Shown: positions 61,908-64,000 of the stretch, one piece after another | How positions within the stretch are numbered: the stretch's first letter is position 1 | Layout: each line of letters begins with the position of its first letter | Assembly: GCF_005280195.1 (NCBI RefSeq) | Contig: NZ_SZPR01000012.1 | Coordinates: 334,861 to 398,860, forward strand | Reading direction: 5' to 3' | DNA from: Streptomyces galbus | GTDB lineage: Bacteria; Actinomycetota; Actinomycetes; Streptomycetales; Streptomycetaceae | DNA length: 64,000 nucleotides | Notes under the pieces: generated by a model | The model's database searches: none | Seen by the model: the letters and a program-made list of their open reading frames with translations, nothing else | What the model was told of the DNA's origin: nothing | Program-made: the position numbers and the translations under genes

Positions 61908-62082
61908 TCTGCGGCGGTCCCGACGGGCGGCACGGCACCGCGCCCGCACGGCCTCCGGGGCCCCGCCGTTCCGGTCGGCACGGGGCCCGACCGGACACGG
62001 GCGAGCCCGTCCTTCCCGCCCGGCCGGGAACTGTCCCGGCGGGGGAGCGGTGGAAGGACGGGCTCGCCGGCGGGTGGCGCCC

Positions 62083-62448
62083 CTACGAGGAGCGCTTCTC
62101 GTCGCGCACCTGGTGGAACGCGTCAGAAATGGTCTGCGCGGCGCCCGAGAGGGCCCCCTTGGTCTTGCCCCGGGCGCCGCCCTCCATCAGCTTCTCCGGC
62201 AGTTCGGTCAGCCCGGCCGGCTTGCGCGGCCCCGCTTCGAGGTCGAGGCGGTTGCACGCCTCGGCGAAGCGCAGGTACGTGTCGACGCTGGCGACCACGA
62301 TCCGGATGTCGATCTTGAGAATCTCGATGCCCACCAGGGAGACCCGCACGAAGGCGTCGATCACCAGGCCCCGGTCGAGGATCAGTTCCAGGACGTCGTA
62401 GAGGCCACTGGAGCCCCCGCCGCCGCCCTGCTGCCGTGCCACGGTCAT
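62083..62448 (-). CDS. GvpA-family gas vesicle protein, without other gvp genes
   Basis: 121 residues. The core SSGLYDVLELILDRGLVIDAFVRVSLVGIEILKIDIRI (residues about 14-50, given in parts SSGLYDVLELILDRGLVIDA and FVRVSLVGIEILKIDIRI) matches the amphipathic GvpA/J/S fold. A ~55-residue tail beyond the usual ~70-residue GvpA suggests the GvpJ/GvpS-like longer type. Neighbours do not encode GvpF, L, K, N or O, so it is an orphan copy. Confidence 0.9.
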   Translation of the reverse strand: MTVARQQGGGGGSSGLYDVLELILDRGLVIDAFVRVSLVGIEILKIDIRIVVASVDTYLRFAEACNRLDLEAGPRKPAGLTELPEKLMEGGARGKTKGALSGAAQTISDAFHQVRDEKRSS

Positions 62449-62563
62449 CTCGATCAGCCTCCTGCCGTCGTGTCAGCCACCCTGTAGGGGCGGCTTCCCT
62501 CGGACGGCCGGGATATCCGCCTCGTGCAGTGCCGGCCGGGGCAGGCGCCGACGAGACCACCCC

Positions 62564-63424
62564 CTAGCCCTGGACGTCCCCGAGCGTGGACGCCGTGACC
62601 GGCGCGCCGTCGGCGAAGTCGCCCGGGGGGATGCCGGGGTGGTGCCCGGCGGAGGGTTCCGCGGTCTCCGCGTCTGCGGTCAGCCGCAGGCGGGAGACGA
62701 TGCGGTAGCGGTCCCCGCGGTACACCGAGTGGACGTACTCCACGGGCCGGCCCGTGGAGTCGCTGGTGAGGCGCTCGAAGAGCAGGGCCGGGAACAGCTC
62801 CGGCACGTCCAGCACCTCCGCCTCCGCCCGGGTGACCACCGTCGGCTCGATCGCCTGCGTCGCCTCGCTCACGTGCACGCCGTGGTGGGTGCGCAGGTGC
62901 TGGTAGAGGTCGCCCTGCTCCAGTTCGCGGGCGGTGAGGCCGGGCACCGTGGCGGCGGGGATGTGCAGGTGCTCGATGGCGATGGGGGCGCCGTCGACCA
63001 GCCGCAGCCGGGCCACGTAGAAGATCTCGGCGGCGGGGGAGAGGCGCAGTTTGCGGCCCACCCGGGCGCCCGCCGGCATCGTGGTGAACTCCAGCAGCCG
63101 GCTCGTCCAGGTCCCCGAGGCCTGCGGCACGCTGAGCGACTGCCGGTCCTGCACCAGCTCCTGGGTGATCTTCTCCGGTGCCACGAAGACGCCCCGGCCG
63201 TGCTCGCGCACCAGGATGCCGGCGGTGACCAGTTCGTCGACCGCCGCGCGCAACGTCGGCCGGGACACCCCGAGTTGGGCGCACAGGGAACGCTCGGACG
63301 GGATGGCGTCGCCGGGACTGCGCTCCTCCGCCATGGTCAGCACCGCGTCGCGGACCCGCTCCCGCTTGAGGACCCCGCCCGTCGACCGCGCCGCCGCGCC
63401 CGCCCCTGGTTCCTTCTCGGCCAT
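62564..63424 (-). CDS. GntR-family regulator, HutC/UTRA subfamily
   Basis: 286 residues from ATG 63424 (GGGG upstream); an extension to GTG 63502 is less likely. The winged helix (about 22-90) contains PSERSLCAQLGVSRPTLRAAVDELV; the UTRA domain (about 105-250) has FYVARLRLVDGAPIAIEHLH and VEYVHSVYRGDRYRI. UTRA proteins sense sugars or organic acids. It is divergent from the sugar-binding lipoprotein gene at 63745, with palindromes between, and is the best candidate regulator of both lipoproteins in this window. It could also be DasR-related. Confidence 0.92.
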   Translation of the reverse strand: MAEKEPGAGAAARSTGGVLKRERVRDAVLTMAEERSPGDAIPSERSLCAQLGVSRPTLRAAVDELVTAGILVREHGRGVFVAPEKITQELVQDRQSLSVPQASGTWTSRLLEFTTMPAGARVGRKLRLSPAAEIFYVARLRLVDGAPIAIEHLHIPAATVPGLTARELEQGDLYQHLRTHHGVHVSEATQAIEPTVVTRAEAEVLDVPELFPALLFERLTSDSTGRPVEYVHSVYRGDRYRIVSRLRLTADAETAEPSAGHHPGIPPGDFADGAPVTASTLGDVQG

Positions 63425-63510
63425 CCGTACCGTCCCCTTCCCCCGCGTTCCCCCGTGCCTTTCCCGTGCGGATGCATCTGACCAGTTCCGTGATGCGACC
63501 ACAAGAGACC

Positions 63511-63527
63511 ACTGGTAAAGGACCAGT
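63511..63527. promoter_or_regulatory. Palindrome ACTGGT-N5-ACCAGT upstream of the GntR gene
   Basis: Perfect 6-base inverted repeat with a 5-base centre, 87 bases before the GntR ATG. Same half-site as DasR-type operators (ACTGGT), with one extra base in the centre. A likely autoregulation site. Confidence 0.6.
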
Positions 63528-63600
63528 TTACGACGCAGTTGCCCAGACAGGAGAACGTTCCGTTCCCCTCACCCGGTAATTCCCGGGCGTGCGTGGGGGG

Positions 63601-63629
63601 TTGACGGCCTTATTGGTCCATGCCATTTT
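63601..63629 (+). promoter_or_regulatory. Promoter with DasR-like operator before the second sugar-binding lipoprotein gene
   Basis: TTGACG (63601-63606) and CATTTT (63624-63629) are 17 bases apart, and the spacer contains TTGGTCCATGCCA (63613-63625), one base different from the site at 21333. The two promoters agree at 22 of 30 positions. Confidence 0.65.
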
Positions 63630-63744
63630 CTTCCACCACCAACAGGTTATCTGTCCAGTGGCGGCCCGTGAGGCAACTGGTCAAGTATCCGGGGCGTCGT
63701 CCCACCCTGCCCCGCGCCATCCCTGAGCGTCTTCGAGGTGAACC

Positions 63745-64000
63745 GTGAAGTTCCGCCTGCTCGCCGGTGCGTCGTCCTCCCTCCTCCTGCTGACCGCCCT
63801 CCTCACCGCCTGCTCCTCCGGCTCCGGCTCCGGCGGGAGTGACGGCGAGGGCACCTCCGAACTGACCGTCTGGCTCATGCGGGACAGCGTCTCCGCGGCC
63901 TTCCAGAAGGAGTTCACGGACGCCTTCACCGCCGCGCACCCCGACATCCGCCTGAAGGTGCAGATCCAGGAGTGGGACGGCATCGGCCAGAAGGTCACCG
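63745..64000 (+). CDS. Sugar ABC-transporter substrate-binding lipoprotein (3' truncated by window end)
   Basis: 85 residues visible from GTG 63745; GAGGTG is the ribosome binding site. Signal peptide LLAGASSSLLLLTALLTAC puts the lipidated Cys at residue 23. The mature start (ELTVWLMRDSVSAAFQKEF, later IQEWDGIGQKV) is closely related to the orphan lipoprotein at 21432. Permease genes, if any, lie beyond the window. Divergent from the UTRA-type GntR gene. Confidence 0.88.
   Translation, partial: MKFRLLAGASSSLLLLTALLTACSSGSGSGGSDGEGTSELTVWLMRDSVSAAFQKEFTDAFTAAHPDIRLKVQIQEWDGIGQKVT

Overview
The window is very GC-rich, with dense genes, short intergenic gaps, GTG/TTG starts and families typical of actinomycetes: lysX, class F sortase, DUF574 methyltransferase, ergothioneine egtABCD, streptogrisin C, an SPFH protein and a gas-vesicle protein. 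It reads as a Streptomyces chromosome. From memory, the order resembles the S. coelicolor stretch from about SCO0930 down to about SCO0880 (rmdA, a second sdhCAB set, olsBA, egtABCD, trxC). No rRNA, tRNA, CRISPR array, transposase or prophage was seen.

Layout. 1-13.0 kb: 3' part of lysX, a polysaccharide deacetylase, a GntR regulator divergent from an SCO6745-like gene, then an envelope group (class F sortase, Gly/Met-repeat membrane protein, Pro-rich secreted protein plus DUF4239 protein, SCO0930-type lipoprotein), followed by a DUF574 methyltransferase overlapping the c-di-GMP enzyme gene rmdA. 13.0-19.4 kb: LysR regulator divergent from sdhCAB, then the ornithine-lipid pair olsB-olsA. 19.3-27.2 kb: luciferase-like oxidoreductase, HAD phosphatase, dodecin, an orphan sugar-binding lipoprotein and the coupled egtABCD operon. 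27.4-32.1 kb: PARG-type macrodomain protein, PemK/MazF-like protein, flotillin with a small partner, amidase. 32.4-38.2 kb: secreted enzymes (dioxygenase with a carbohydrate-binding module, streptogrisin C with the same module, nuclease-fold/lectin protein) with AraC and LysR regulators. 38.3-50.1 kb: deacetylase, DMT transporter, SDR, MGDG-synthase-type glycosyltransferase, YihY/BrkB protein, serine hydrolase, MFS, hemerythrin, DUF1360 and a transmembrane Ser/Thr kinase. 50.2-64 kb: MarR-MFS and TetR-FMN-reductase divergent pairs, LacI regulator, aldehyde dehydrogenase, thioredoxin, disulfide oxidoreductase, TPR protein, peptide deformylase, pirin, STAS and HTH proteins, a broken flavoprotein gene, an orphan GvpA-family gene, and a GntR regulator divergent from a second sugar-binding lipoprotein (cut by the window end).

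Cross-cutting signals. (1) Two sugar-binding lipoprotein genes 42 kb apart have nearly identical promoters with the same DasR-like palindrome in the -35/-10 spacer. (2) Two exact GGAAT-N18-GTT SigR-type promoters precede the thioredoxin gene and the TPR-deformylase pair. (3) The only TTA codons I found in annotated genes are in the AraC regulator and the Ser/Thr kinase, suggesting bldA control. (4) Many regulator and enzyme genes have a -10-like hexamer 6-7 bases before the start codon, so are probably leaderless. (5) Two unrelated secreted enzymes carry near-identical small chitin/cellulose-binding modules.
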